Shown here: positions 31,797-40,888 of the stretch, in pieces
Position numbering within the stretch: position 1 is the stretch's first letter
How the letters are laid out: every line of letters begins with the position of its first letter
Origin: JAMXLJ01 sp036558745
GTDB taxonomy: Bacteria; Actinomycetota; Acidimicrobiia; IMCC26256; JAMXLJ01
Length of the DNA stretch: 64,000 bases
Assembly: GCA_036558745.1 (NCBI GenBank)
Contig: DATBEZ010000033.1
Coordinates: forward strand, 1-64,000
Reading direction: 5' to 3'
The notes under the pieces: generated by a model
Seen by the model: only the letters and a program-made list of their open reading frames with translations
Told to the model about the DNA's origin: nothing
The model's database searches: none
Made by a program: the position numbers and the translations under genes

Positions 31797-33276
31797 TCCC
31801 GACGGCGGTGATGACGGCCAGCGTGAGCATCGTGACCCGGAACGCAGACGTGAACAGCACGTCCACGAGGTGCTCGACCTCGTGCGCCAGCGTGGGCGCG
31901 AGGTGACGCAGTCGCCGTTCGGCCTCCGCGGAACCCGAGATCGCGGTGGTGAGGTCGTGGCGCGCGCCCGGCGTGAGGCGCACGCCCGCCGAGGACAGAT
32001 GATGCGTCAGCGAGCGCTGCTCGGCGACCTTGAACACGGCACCCGCGGCGGCGAGGCCGAAGAGGCTTCCGACCTGGCGCGCGCCCGAGATGACGCCTGA
32101 CGCGACTCCGGCCTTCTCGGACGCGACCGCGTCCATGGCTGCCACGTCCGACACGTTGAAGGCGAAGGCCTGTCCGATCCCGGCGAGGAACAGGCCGATC
32201 AACGCGAGCGTGACCCGGCTGTGCACGTCGATCGAGCCGAACACGAGGAACGACCCGACGAGCACCGAGAGCCCGAACCCCATCAGCGCCGCGGGGGAGA
32301 CCCGACGGACGGACCAACCCGCGACGGGTGAGGCGACCGCGAGAGGAACCGTGAATGCGAGGAACGCGACGCCTGTCGCCGCCGGAGTGAGGTCGCGGAC
32401 CTCCTGGAAGTACAGCGTGAGGAAGAACATCGTCGTCGCGAACGCGATGTTGGCGACGAAGGCGACCGACGCGGTCCCGACGTAGGCGCGACCGCGGAAC
32501 AGATCGAGATCGACGAGCGGCGCGGCATCGCGGCGCTCCACCACGATGAAGAGCACGAGCAACGCGACCGCGCCCACGAGGCCGAGCACGACGGCAGGGG
32601 ACGACCAGCCCCTGACCGGACCCTCCACCAGTGCGTACACGAGCAGCGCGAGCCCTCCGGTGACGCTGAGCAGCCCGGCGATGTCGAGGTTGCGGGGTGC
32701 CGTCTCGTCGCGCGACTCGCGCACCGTCGTGAGCACGAACACCGCTGCGAAGGCAGCCAGGGGCGCGTTGAGAAGGAAGAGCCATCGCCACGAGAGCGCG
32801 GTCGCGACGAACCCGGCCACGAGAGGACCGACGGCCGCGCCGATCGCGCCCGTCGCGCTCCAGACGCCGATCGCGGTGCCACGACGCTCCGGGGGAAACG
32901 CGTCGCTCACGATGGAGAGCGACGTCGCCGTGACGAGCGCGGCGCCCAAGCCCTGGACCGCACGTGCGCCGATCAACACATTCGTCGAGGGCGCGAGCCC
33001 GGCCGCCAGCGAGCCGGCGGCGAACACCGCGATGCCGATGGTCATCACCCGCCGGCGCCCGAACAGGTCGCCGAGACGCCCGGCGGCCACGAGCGGGGCC
33101 GCGAGGGCGAGCATGTACGCGTTCACGATCCACTCGAGCGTGCCGTTCGAACCACCGAGGTCCCGCCCGATGGCCGGGAGCACGACCGTCAGCCCGAGGA
33201 AGTCGAGCGAGATGACCACGTTCGCGACCGACATCGCGGCGACCGTCGCCCACCCGCCGCCGTCCCGTTCGCGCAT
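31717..33276 (-). CDS. MFS exporter, DHA2 (14-helix) family
   Basis: This 519-residue membrane protein with about 14 helices shows DHA2 features: LDFLGLTVVLPAIGRDLG at the start, GRLGDLFGRRRV (motif A), GARAVQGLGAAL, and WRWLFLLNAPLA in the EmrB/QacA style. It probably expels toxic or antibiotic compounds by proton exchange. The C-terminus overlaps the convergent NTF2-like gene by 80 bp. Start ATG 33276 is supported by TAGCGT 6 nt upstream. Confidence 0.9.
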   Translation of the reverse strand: MRERDGGGWATVAAMSVANVVISLDFLGLTVVLPAIGRDLGGSNGTLEWIVNAYMLALAAPLVAAGRLGDLFGRRRVMTIGIAVFAAGSLAAGLAPSTNVLIGARAVQGLGAALVTATSLSIVSDAFPPERRGTAIGVWSATGAIGAAVGPLVAGFVATALSWRWLFLLNAPLAAFAAVFVLTTVRESRDETAPRNLDIAGLLSVTGGLALLVYALVEGPVRGWSSPAVVLGLVGAVALLVLFIVVERRDAAPLVDLDLFRGRAYVGTASVAFVANIAFATTMFFLTLYFQEVRDLTPAATGVAFLAFTVPLAVASPVAGWSVRRVSPAALMGFGLSVLVGSFLVFGSIDVHSRVTLALIGLFLAGIGQAFAFNVSDVAAMDAVASEKAGVASGVISGARQVGSLFGLAAAGAVFKVAEQRSLTHHLSSAGVRLTPGARHDLTTAISGSAEAERRLRHLAPTLAHEVEHLVDVLFTSAFRVTMLTLAVITAVGITGALLASSRPHRGTRAPLPPAPARR

Positions 33277-33282
33277 CCGGTG

Positions 33283-33288
33283 ACGCTA
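33283..33288 (-). promoter_or_regulatory. TAGCGT -10 hexamer of the MFS exporter
   Basis: On the minus strand TAGCGT ends 6 nt before the ATG at 33276, which predicts a leaderless mRNA. Confidence 0.55.
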
Positions 33289-33330
33289 TCCGCGTTCAGC
33301 TCGGCCGGTGACGCATCGCGACGTCGGCGG

Positions 33331-33336
33331 TAGCGT
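33331..33336 (+). promoter_or_regulatory. TAGCGT -10 hexamer of mscL, with leader and RBS
   Basis: TAGCGT lies 30 nt before the mscL ATG. The transcript has a short leader carrying a strong ribosome-binding site, GGGGGAGG (33353-33360), 6 nt before the start. It contrasts with the leaderless genes around it. Confidence 0.5.
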
Positions 33337-33366
33337 GCGCGCGTCGGACGATGGGGGAGGAACGCG

Positions 33367-33798
33367 ATGTCGCAGCAGCGCAAGAGCCTGGCCGCCGAGT
33401 TCAAGGACTTCATCCTGCGCGGCAACGTCGTGGATCTCGCGGTCGCCGTCGTCGTCGGTGCTGCGTTCGGCGCGGTCGTCACCGCGCTCGTCCGCGACAT
33501 CCTCACGCCGATCATCGCCGCGATCTTCGGCAAGCCGGACTTCTCGCAGCTGACGTTCACCATCAACGGGAGCAAGTTCTTCTACGGCGACTTCCTCAAC
33601 GCGGTCATCACGTTCGTGTCGATCGCGGCCGCGGTGTTCTTCTTCGTCGTCAAGCCGATCAACTTCCTGCTCGAGCGCCGCCGGCGCGCGATGGCCGCCG
33701 GCGACGAGCCGGACGCCGCAGAGCTGAGCGACGAGGCCGCGATCCTCACCGAGATCCGCGACCTGCTGCGCGAACAGGGCTCCCGCCCGCTCGGCTGA
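33367..33798 (+). CDS. mscL: large-conductance mechanosensitive channel
   Basis: This 143-residue protein has the MscL layout. A short N-terminal helix is followed by FILRGNVVDLAVAVVVGAAF as the pore-lining first transmembrane helix. A periplasmic loop, a second helix (FVSIAAAVFFFVVKPI), and a charged C-terminal helix bundle with LTEIRDLL complete it. It opens under membrane tension to release solutes on osmotic downshift. Confidence 0.95.
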   Translation: MSQQRKSLAAEFKDFILRGNVVDLAVAVVVGAAFGAVVTALVRDILTPIIAAIFGKPDFSQLTFTINGSKFFYGDFLNAVITFVSIAAAVFFFVVKPINFLLERRRRAMAAGDEPDAAELSDEAAILTEIRDLLREQGSRPLG

Positions 33799-33910
33799 TC
33801 ACGCGGGCCCCGACCCCCACCCCACGCGGGCACGCTCCGTGGCGACGTTTGCGCCTTGGGCGTTCGCGGTACCGCTGGCCTGGAAACGATCACCAGGCGG
33901 AGGTGGCCTC

Positions 33911-34294
33911 ATGGCCCTCGATCTCGGCGTGCCCGCACCCCGGCCCGACTGGCGCCATGCCGCGGCCTGCACCGGCATGGCGCCCACCCTGTTCATGCCC
34001 GCGGACGACAGCGACGAGCAGTGCGCCGCGGCGGCCCGGATCTGCGCGTCGTGCGAGGTACGCCTCGACTGCCTCCTCGAGGCATTCGCGACCGGCGAAC
34101 GGATGGGGATCCGCGGCGGCTACACCGAGATGCAACGCCGCGGGATGCTGCGACGCCTGCGCGCGTGGCACCGGACCACGGGCGAGATACCCGACGGTTG
34201 GTGGTCCGCGCTGGGCGAAGCCGTGCGCGAGGGCGACGACCCGACGCGACACGGCCGCCTGCACACGGCCCCGCCGCTCAGTTCTGCACGGTGA
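33911..34294 (+). CDS. WhiB-family iron-sulfur transcriptional regulator
   Basis: This 127-residue protein has the four WhiB cluster cysteines: C20 in AACTG, and C45, C48, C54 in CASCEVRLDC. An extra Cys sits at 38. The G(I/V)RGG(W/Y) turn is present as GIRGGY, followed by a basic stretch (QRRGMLRRLRAW). WhiB proteins bind a [4Fe-4S] cluster and act with the major sigma factor; they are confined to actinobacteria and their phages. ATG 33911 follows GGAGGT. Longer readings to 33839 lack a ribosome-binding site. Confidence 0.9.
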   Translation: MALDLGVPAPRPDWRHAAACTGMAPTLFMPADDSDEQCAAAARICASCEVRLDCLLEAFATGERMGIRGGYTEMQRRGMLRRLRAWHRTTGEIPDGWWSALGEAVREGDDPTRHGRLHTAPPLSSAR

Positions 34295-34297
34295 TCG

Positions 34298-34989
34298 TCA
34301 CGTCTGCACCAGGTCGTTCGCGACGACGTAGACGGCGGTCCCACGCGAGCCCCCGCGGTGCCGGGCGGCGATGACGGCATCAGTGTGGTGAGACGGCCGT
34401 TGCCGGTCACGGAGACGTGGCCTCCCGACGGTGTCACCGGGCCCGCCGTGATCGTCGAGACGAGGGCACCGTCGGACAGCCGGCGCACGTCTCCCGACCC
34501 GAGGTACACGAGCGCACCCGCGATCGCGGTCGACCCGAACTCGGTCACGGTCCGCCACGCCGTGGATCGCGGCGATGGACGCATCGCCATGAGTTGATCC
34601 GATCGCCGGTCGGACCAACACGTAGACGAGTCCGTTGGCGATCGCGGCGACGTCGGCAACGTTGACGGTTCCCAGGGGTGTCGACCACATCGGTGCGCCG
34701 GTTGCGGCATCGAACGCGCGCACAGTCGCCGTGTACGGAACCGATGACGAGTCTCCCTCTACCAGCTACACGCGTGGAGCCGGCAAGGAGAGCGGTGCGG
34801 GAATCGCACGCACACTGCGCGGACCATGCGAGATGCATGTGCGGCACCGACGATTCCCTGAGAGTCGGCTCGTACGGGTTGTACGAGGTCCTCTGCGGCC
34901 CGAACCCCAGCTGCGCCCAGTCACACGCGCCCGATGCCACTGCACCACGACGACCGTGATGAGCACGCGCACTCGGCGGCACTCGCCAT
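34298..34989 (-). pseudogene. frameshifted PQQ-type beta-propeller lipoprotein
   Basis: No single frame is open, but conserved pieces follow one another in three minus-strand frames with at least five frame changes. In order these are MASAAECA, VLITVVVV, then ASGACDWAQLGFGPQRTSYN (lipobox and propeller start). FDAATGAPMWSTPLGTVN follows (PQQ-like blade), then EFGSTAIAGALVYLGSGDV and TAVYVVAND. Joined, they give a lipoprotein with a PQQ-like repeat propeller of about 230 residues, already shorter than most of the family. It is either a decayed gene or a site of repeated indel errors in the assembly. It ends 3 bp from whiB. Confidence 0.7.
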
Positions 34990-35197
34990 GACGTTCCCCC
35001 TCGAGCGCAGAGCTGTCGGACCACGACATCCGCGCACGAAAGCGCCGTCCGCCAGTGGCCAACGTCCCGAACGCGGCGCCGTCCGCCCTCGCGGAAGGCG
35101 CGCCGACGTGCCGGGTCCGGACCCCCGCGCCCTGCGTCCACGCGTGCCACGGCGGGGCGGTCTCGTGTCACGCGAGCTGGTATGCGAGGCTCGGGGT

Positions 35198-36073
35198 ATG
35201 CGTGTGCATCTCGTCGACGGCACCTACGAGCTGTTCCGCCATTTCTTCGCACTCCCGTCGCACGTCGACGACGACGGCATCGAGGTCGCAGCGGTGCGTG
35301 GCGTCCTCTACTCGGTCCTGACATTGCTCGAGGACGGCGCGACGCACGTCGGCGTGGCCAACGACAAGGTGATCGAGTCGTTCCGCAACGACCTCTACGT
35401 CGGTTACAAGACCGGCGCGGGTATCGACCCCGCGTTGCTCGCTCAGTTCCCGCTCCTCGACGAGTCCCTCGTCGCGCTCGGCCTGACCGTATGGCCCATG
35501 GTCGACCAGGAGGCCGACGACGCGCTCGCGGCCGCCGCGAAGATCGCGGCCGACGACCGCAGGGTCGAGCAGGTGCTCATCTGCACGCCCGACAAGGACC
35601 TCGGCCAATGCGTGGTCGACGGTCGCGTCGTGCAGTTCGACCGGCGCAAGAACGCCATGCTCGACGAAGCCGCGGTCGAGGCGAAGTTCGGCGTGGGTCC
35701 CGCGTCGATTCCCGACTGGCTCGCGCTCGTCGGTGACAGCGCCGACGGATTCCCCGGCGTTCCGGGCTGGGGCGCGAAGTCCGCGTCCGCGGTGCTCGCC
35801 CGCTACCACCATCTCGACGCCATCCCGCGCTACGCCCACGAGTGGGACGTCGACGTGCGTGGCGCGAACAAGCTCGCCTCGGCACTCGACCAGAACCGCG
35901 ACAACGCGGAGCTGTTCCGCGTGCTCGCAACGCTGCGCACCGACGCCCCGGTCGGCACGGTCGACGACTGGGAGTGGACGGGACCGCGCCCCGAGCTGGA
36001 AGGCTGGGCCGACCGGCTCGGCGCGGACCGTCTGTACACGCGGGCGTCGAAGCTCGCGGCGAAGCGCGCCTGA
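35198..36073 (+). CDS. 5'-3' exonuclease / flap-nuclease family
   Basis: This 291-residue protein resembles the nuclease domain of DNA polymerase I and FEN-type enzymes. VHLVDGTYELFRHFFA holds the first metal Asp, and DQEADDALAAAAKIA and ICTPDKDLGQCV hold further acidic residues. DWLALVGDSADGFPGVPGWG leads into the helix-hairpin-helix DNA grip. It is a stand-alone nuclease without a polymerase, common in actinobacteria and probably involved in repair or RNA-primer removal. ATG 35198 has GAGGCT 6 nt upstream. Confidence 0.88.
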   Translation: MRVHLVDGTYELFRHFFALPSHVDDDGIEVAAVRGVLYSVLTLLEDGATHVGVANDKVIESFRNDLYVGYKTGAGIDPALLAQFPLLDESLVALGLTVWPMVDQEADDALAAAAKIAADDRRVEQVLICTPDKDLGQCVVDGRVVQFDRRKNAMLDEAAVEAKFGVGPASIPDWLALVGDSADGFPGVPGWGAKSASAVLARYHHLDAIPRYAHEWDVDVRGANKLASALDQNRDNAELFRVLATLRTDAPVGTVDDWEWTGPRPELEGWADRLGADRLYTRASKLAAKRA

Positions 36074-36106
36074 GCCGGACACGGCGGCGACGAGGAGGAA
36101 GCGGCA

Positions 36107-36868
36107 ATGGGTCTCGAGGGGCGGGTCGCACTCGTCACCGGCGGCGGCCGTGGGATCGGGCGCGCGATCGCGCTGACGCTCGCGCGCGACGGCGCCGACG
36201 TCGCGGTCAACTACCGGCGCGACGAGGAGGCCGCGAAGGAGACGGTGGACGAGATCGAGCAGCTCGGTCGGCGCGGGATCGCGTACCGCGCGTCGGTCGA
36301 CGACGCGGGCGACGACGAGGCGATGGCGGAGGCGGTGCTCGGCGACTTCGGCTTCGTCGACATCCTCGTACACAACGCGGGCATCGCGAGCCGGGGCCTC
36401 TCCGTCGTCGACACCGATCCCGCCGAGATCGAGCGGGTCTGGCGCACGCACGCGTTCGGCGCGTTCCTGTTGAGCAAGCTGCTGATCCCCGCGATGCGGA
36501 CGCGCGCACGCGGCGACGTCGTGATGATCTCGAGCTACGCGACCGTCGGCTGGGGGCCGAACTCGTCGCCCTACAACATCGCCAAGGCGTCGCTGGAGGC
36601 GCTCGCGTGGACGCTGGCGAAGGAGGAGCGACGCCACGGCATCCACGTGAACGTCGTGGCGCCCGGGCTCGTCGAGACCGAGATGGGCCGCCGGCTGGTG
36701 CGCGGCGCGATGGGTGTCGAGGACATCCACACCCTCGACGCGCGCGCGCCGTTCGGGCACGTGTGCACGCCCGAGGAGGTTGCCGACGTCGTCGCGTTCC
36801 TCGTGTCGGAGCGCGCCGGGTACGTCAGCGGACAGAAGATCGTCGTCGACGGCGGTGGCGGCGGCTGA
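36107..36868 (+). CDS. FabG-like short-chain dehydrogenase/reductase
   Basis: This 253-residue classical SDR has VTGGGRGIGRAIA for cofactor binding, VHNAGIA, catalytic Ser in ISSYAT, and PYNIAKAS with Tyr and Lys. The C-terminus (GYVSGQKIVVDGGGGG) is typical of FabG-type enzymes. It has its own ribosome-binding site, AGGAGGAA. The substrate is unknown. It ends 4 bp from the convergent amidohydrolase. Confidence 0.85.
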   Translation: MGLEGRVALVTGGGRGIGRAIALTLARDGADVAVNYRRDEEAAKETVDEIEQLGRRGIAYRASVDDAGDDEAMAEAVLGDFGFVDILVHNAGIASRGLSVVDTDPAEIERVWRTHAFGAFLLSKLLIPAMRTRARGDVVMISSYATVGWGPNSSPYNIAKASLEALAWTLAKEERRHGIHVNVVAPGLVETEMGRRLVRGAMGVEDIHTLDARAPFGHVCTPEEVADVVAFLVSERAGYVSGQKIVVDGGGGG

Positions 36869-36872
36869 GGTC

Positions 36873-38327
36873 TCAGACGACCCCGTGCGTGCGCCAGAGG
36901 TCCCGTACCGCGGCGACGGTGGTCGGCCCGTACGTGCGGTGCGGATACGGCTGCTCGATGCGCGCCTGCTCGATCTCGGCCGCGTTGGGCTTGCACGCGG
37001 TCGCGGGTGCGGTCACGCCGTGGAGCTTCAACGCGTTCGCGCCGAGGATGCGGCGTTTCACGTCCGGCGTGAGCGCGGGGTAGCCGTAGCGCTCCTGGAG
37101 CTCGGTCGTGATCTCGAACGCACGGAACGCCTGGATCTGATCCTGCGGGCTCCCGTACCAGATCGAGTCGGTGCCCCACAGCACGTTGTCGGGCCCGACG
37201 TGCACGAGGAGCTTGCCGAGCACGTGCGCGGCCTGGGTCGGGTCGCGCATCAGGTTCCACCAGGTCGACCCCAGCTCCGCGTAGACGTTGGCTCCCGGCG
37301 CGATGCCGTTGTCACGCAGACTGCGGACGAGCCGGTCGACGCCGTAGGGCGCACCGGTCTCCCGGTACGGCCCTTCGGGCTGGTCGACGGTGTCGAAACC
37401 CGAGTGGTACACGACGAAGCGGATGTCGGGATGGCTCCGCGCGGCCGGTCCGATGTCGACCGGTGACGAGTAGCCGCTCCCGCCGCCGAGCCCCTTGTGC
37501 ACGCAGACCGTCGTGACATCGAGCTCGCGCGCCCGTTGCAGGAACGCGCCCCCCACGCGCGGCGCGCCGGCCTCGTGGTCGTCGAGCCACCAGCCCGGTC
37601 CGGGCGTGTGCGTGTAGACCTTCCACGCCGCGATCGGGTGGTGCGCGGTGAGCTCCGCCATCCCGTCGAGGGCGGCGCCCGCCCGCCCCAGCTGTGGGAA
37701 CACGCCGCCGTGCAGGAGCAAGCGGCCGTCACCGCACGCGTGGTCGAGCGCGCGGCGCGCCCGTTCCATCGCGTCGATGGTCAACGGGCTCGACTCGCCC
37801 GCGATCGGTACTGCGGAGAGCACGGCCATCGACGTGTCGCTGCGCACGAACAGCTCGTCGAGGTAGTGCTGGACCGAGAAGCAGTCGCGCGGGTCGTGCT
37901 CGCCGCACGCGGCCTGCGGGAAGCCCGCAGCGAAGCCGATGCCGGCGTCGTGTGACGCGTCGAACTCGAGGAAGTGGGTCTGCGCGTCGACGACGAGCTC
38001 GTCGCCGCCGAGCGCGTCGCGCGCGACGGACGGCTCGGTCGTCGCGTCGGGCGGGACCCGGTAGCGACCACCGGGTCGCGACCCCTTCGCGCGCGACGCC
38101 TCGTGATGACACGCGTCGAGGGTGAGCAGCATGAGCGCCGCACCGCCGACCGACCGGAGGAACGCGCGACGCGGCAACCGCAGCCGGCGGGCGTGGTCGT
38201 CCGCATCGAGGCGTGTCCTGCGCATCGCCTCGCGCGCGACGGCGTCGAGCGGCACCGGGTCGTACTCGCCGTTCGAGCACGGGCCGAGCTCGATCGGGAG
38301 CTCGAGCCCGTCGTCGTCCTCGGGCAC
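36873..38327 (-). CDS. Tat-exported amidohydrolase family protein
   Basis: This 484-residue protein has an N-terminal cytoplasmic stretch of about 50 residues before a twin-arginine signal (PRRAFLRSVGG, Arg53-Arg54). The signal's hydrophobic part ends at a lipobox-like LDAC (Cys73). The rest is an amidohydrolase-2 TIM barrel. The first metal motif reads VVDAQTHF, with Gln where the first His is usual. Later candidates are CVHKG, VYHSGFD and LWGTDSIW. Such enzymes hydrolyse or decarboxylate cyclic substrates. GTG 38327 was chosen because TACCGT lies 8 nt upstream. Longer starts reach into the divergent promoter. Confidence 0.8.
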   Translation of the reverse strand: MPEDDDGLELPIELGPCSNGEYDPVPLDAVAREAMRRTRLDADDHARRLRLPRRAFLRSVGGAALMLLTLDACHHEASRAKGSRPGGRYRVPPDATTEPSVARDALGGDELVVDAQTHFLEFDASHDAGIGFAAGFPQAACGEHDPRDCFSVQHYLDELFVRSDTSMAVLSAVPIAGESSPLTIDAMERARRALDHACGDGRLLLHGGVFPQLGRAGAALDGMAELTAHHPIAAWKVYTHTPGPGWWLDDHEAGAPRVGGAFLQRARELDVTTVCVHKGLGGGSGYSSPVDIGPAARSHPDIRFVVYHSGFDTVDQPEGPYRETGAPYGVDRLVRSLRDNGIAPGANVYAELGSTWWNLMRDPTQAAHVLGKLLVHVGPDNVLWGTDSIWYGSPQDQIQAFRAFEITTELQERYGYPALTPDVKRRILGANALKLHGVTAPATACKPNAAEIEQARIEQPYPHRTYGPTTVAAVRDLWRTHGVV

Positions 38328-38335
38328 CGTCGGGG

Positions 38336-38341
38336 ACGGTA
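38336..38341 (-). promoter_or_regulatory. TACCGT -10 hexamer of the amidohydrolase gene
   Basis: On the minus strand TACCGT ends 8 nt before GTG 38327. It stands 34 bp from the divergent TACAGT of the next gene, so the two promoters must overlap. Confidence 0.5.
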
Positions 38342-38375
38342 CCGCCCGATCGCCGGGCACGCCCGCGCGCGGCCC

Positions 38376-38381
38376 TACAGT
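38376..38381 (+). promoter_or_regulatory. TACAGT -10 hexamer
   Basis: TACAGT ends 7 nt before GTG 38389, which predicts a leaderless mRNA and selects the start. Confidence 0.55.
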
Positions 38382-38388
38382 CGACGTC

Positions 38389-39009
38389 GTGACACCGATC
38401 GCGCCGTGTGCCGCGATCCGAACCTGGGGCTCCACGCCCGAGGAACGCGCTGCGACCTTCGCGTGCGACGCGCTCCTGCCCGACGCCGATGACGCCCTCT
38501 ACCGGGCCGTGAGCGTGCGCGCACCGGCGCCGACGATGTTCCGTTGGCTGTGTCAGCTCCGTCTGGCGCCCTACAGCTACGACCTGGTCGACAATCTGGG
38601 CCGGCGCAGCCCGCAGGCGCTCGTCCCCGGCACGGACCAGCTGGTGGTGGGGCAACGCATGGTGGCGATCTTCCGGCTCGCCTCGTTCGAACCGGGTCGC
38701 GAGCTGACACTCGCGGCGCGGGGCAACCGGGTGTTCGGTGACGTCGCCCTGACCTATCGCGTCGAGCCGGTCGGACCCGAGGACTGCCGCCTCGTGGTGA
38801 AGGTGCTGGTCCGCTACCCACGACACCCGCTGGGTCGACTCGGCGGCTTCTGGCTGCCCGCCGGTGACGTCGTGATGATGCGTCGCCAGCTCCTCAACCT
38901 GCGCGCGCTCGCGGAGCGCGACGCCCGCCGCCCCGTTCCGGCCTCGGACGGCCCCGACCCGGACCCGCCCTCCGGACGCGTCGCCGCAGGTCAGCCGGCA
39001 TCCCGATAA
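38389..39009 (+). CDS. SRPBCC-like protein of unknown function
   Basis: This 206-residue protein has a pattern (YRAVSVRAPAPTMFRWLCQL, YSYDLVDNLGRRSPQ, then VFGDVALTYRVEP) resembling polyketide-cyclase/START-like ligand-binding folds. The C-terminal tail is Pro/Asp-rich. No catalytic residue can be assigned. GTG 38389 is chosen from the leaderless promoter. Confidence 0.6.
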   Translation: MTPIAPCAAIRTWGSTPEERAATFACDALLPDADDALYRAVSVRAPAPTMFRWLCQLRLAPYSYDLVDNLGRRSPQALVPGTDQLVVGQRMVAIFRLASFEPGRELTLAARGNRVFGDVALTYRVEPVGPEDCRLVVKVLVRYPRHPLGRLGGFWLPAGDVVMMRRQLLNLRALAERDARRPVPASDGPDPDPPSGRVAAGQPASR

Positions 39010-39038
39010 CTGTCACACCCCACCGTCACAATCGTCCC

Positions 39039-40361
39039 ATGGACACGACGACGTTGTTCCTGGGGCTCGTGGGCCTGCTGCTCGGTGCCGGCGCGGGCGG
39101 GGCCGCGGTGCTCGTGGCCCTGGCCCGGCCTCGGATCCACGCGCTCACCACGGAGCGCGAGGCGCTTCTCGCCGAGCGGGGCGTACTCACCGAGCACGTG
39201 GGCGTCCTGCGGGCCGAGGTCGCCGCCCGGGACGCGGAGCTCGAGCGCGAACGCGCGGTGTACGCCGAGCGTCTCGCGGCCCGCGACGAGGCCGACGCCC
39301 GTTCGGCGGAGCTGTTCAAGGCGCTGTCCGCCGACGCGCTCCAGCAGAACGCGCAGTCGTTCCTGACCCTCGCCGAGCAGCGCCTGGCGACCACCCAGGC
39401 CCGGGCCGCGACGGAGCTCGACGGCAAGAAGTCGCTCATCGACCAGCAGCTGCACGCCATGGTCGGGGAGCTGGGCAAGGTGCGGGACCTCGTCGGTGAG
39501 CTCGAGCGTGACCGCCAGATCAAGTTCGGCGCGCTCACGTCGCAGCTGCAGCGCACGAGCGACGGCGTGCAGGCCCTGCACGAGGTGACCCACGGGCTGC
39601 GCCAGGCGCTGTCCAGCACCAAGGCCCGCGGCCAGTGGGGCGAGCGCATGGCCGAGGACGTGCTGAAGCTCGCGGGCTTCATCGAGAACGTCAACTACCG
39701 CAAGCAGCGCGCCATCGAGGGGGGAGGGATCCCCGACTTCACGTTCCTGCTCCCGCACGAGCAGGCGCTGTACATGGACGTGAAGTTCCCGCTCGACAAC
39801 TACCTGCGCTTCCTCGACGCCGACTCCGACCTCGAGCGCAAGCGCTTCCGGGACGACTTCCTGCGCGACGTGCGCAGTCGTGTGAAGGAGCTCGCGGTGC
39901 GCGACTACGGACGCGGCGGCCGGGGCGGTTCGCTCGACTGCGTGCTGCTCTTCATCCCGAACGAGGCGCTCTACGGCTTCATCCAGGAGCACGACGCGCA
40001 GCTGCTCGAGGACGCGCTGCGCCACAAGGTCGTGTGCTGCTCACCGCTGACATTGTTCGCGGTGCTCGCGGTGATCCGCCAGGCGGCCGACAACTTCCGG
40101 CTCGAGCGGACGTCGAACGAGATCCTCGATCTCCTGGCCGCGTTCGACAAGCAGTGGAAGGCGTTCCTCGAGAAGATGGACAAGCTCGACCGTTCGCTCG
40201 CCACGGCGCGCCGCGACTACGACGAGCTCGTGAGCACCCGGCGCCGCCAGCTGGAGCGCCCGCTCGAGCGGATCAACACGTTGCGCCGGGAGCGCCCGCT
40301 CTCGCTCGCCGACCCCGACGACGACGACGCTCATCCGGGGACGCTCGCCCTCGAAGCCTGA
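39039..40361 (+). CDS. rmuC: DNA recombination protein RmuC homolog
   Basis: This 440-residue protein has an N-terminal membrane helix (about 5-30), a long coiled coil (35-190), then the RmuC nuclease-like domain. GQWGERMAEDVLKLAGF opens the domain and GIPDFTFLLP with YMDVKFPLDNY carries its PD-(D/E)xK-type residues. VLLFIPNEALY follows. RmuC limits recombination at inverted repeats in E. coli, which may matter in a genome with long palindromes. ATG 39039 has CACAAT 6 nt upstream. Confidence 0.9.
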   Translation: MDTTTLFLGLVGLLLGAGAGGAAVLVALARPRIHALTTEREALLAERGVLTEHVGVLRAEVAARDAELERERAVYAERLAARDEADARSAELFKALSADALQQNAQSFLTLAEQRLATTQARAATELDGKKSLIDQQLHAMVGELGKVRDLVGELERDRQIKFGALTSQLQRTSDGVQALHEVTHGLRQALSSTKARGQWGERMAEDVLKLAGFIENVNYRKQRAIEGGGIPDFTFLLPHEQALYMDVKFPLDNYLRFLDADSDLERKRFRDDFLRDVRSRVKELAVRDYGRGGRGGSLDCVLLFIPNEALYGFIQEHDAQLLEDALRHKVVCCSPLTLFAVLAVIRQAADNFRLERTSNEILDLLAAFDKQWKAFLEKMDKLDRSLATARRDYDELVSTRRRQLERPLERINTLRRERPLSLADPDDDDAHPGTLALEA

Positions 40362-40438
40362 GGCCTCCCGGGCCGGGACGACCGGGTCCCGACCGCGATC
40401 CGTGCGCGGGCGCAGGCTCGGGACGGACCCTTCGTGGG

Positions 40439-40444
40439 TACCCT
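40439..40444 (+). promoter_or_regulatory. TACCCT -10 hexamer of fxsA
   Basis: TACCCT ends 6 nt before GTG 40451, which predicts a leaderless mRNA. Confidence 0.5.
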
Positions 40445-40450
40445 GATGAC

Positions 40451-40846
40451 GTGGTCGCGTTCCTGGTGCTGCTCTTCGTCGTCGTGCCGCTGGCCGAGCT
40501 CGCCGTGATCATCAAGGTCGGTTCGTGGCTCGGCGTCGGCGAGACGCTCGGGCTCCTGCTCCTCATCTCCGTCCTCGGTGCCTGGCTGGTCAAGCGGCAG
40601 GGCATCGGGGTGATCCGGCGCATCCAGTCCCAGGTGAACGCGGGTCAGGTCCCGGGTGTCGAGCTCGTCGACGGTGCGCTCCTCCTGATCGCCGGCACGC
40701 TGCTGCTGGTCCCGGGCTTCATCACCGACGCGATCGGGTTGCTGCTCCTGGTGCCACCCGTGCGGCTGGGGATCCGTCGCCTCGCCCGGCGGCGTCTCAC
40801 CCGGCGCGTCACCCGCCGGGTCGAGATCCGGCGCTGGACCGCCTGA
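40451..40846 (+). CDS. fxsA: FxsA family membrane protein
   Basis: This 131-residue protein with about three or four hydrophobic helices carries the FxsA pattern: PLAELAVIIKVGSWLGVGETL, then GAWLVKRQG, then LVPGFITDAIGLLLLVPPVR. FxsA was named for relief of phage T7 exclusion in E. coli; its general role is unknown. The tail is very basic. Confidence 0.88.
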   Translation: MVAFLVLLFVVVPLAELAVIIKVGSWLGVGETLGLLLLISVLGAWLVKRQGIGVIRRIQSQVNAGQVPGVELVDGALLLIAGTLLLVPGFITDAIGLLLLVPPVRLGIRRLARRRLTRRVTRRVEIRRWTA

Positions 40847-40888
40847 CCGCGCGCCCCGACTTCCGCCCGCGCGACCGATCGAGGGGCG

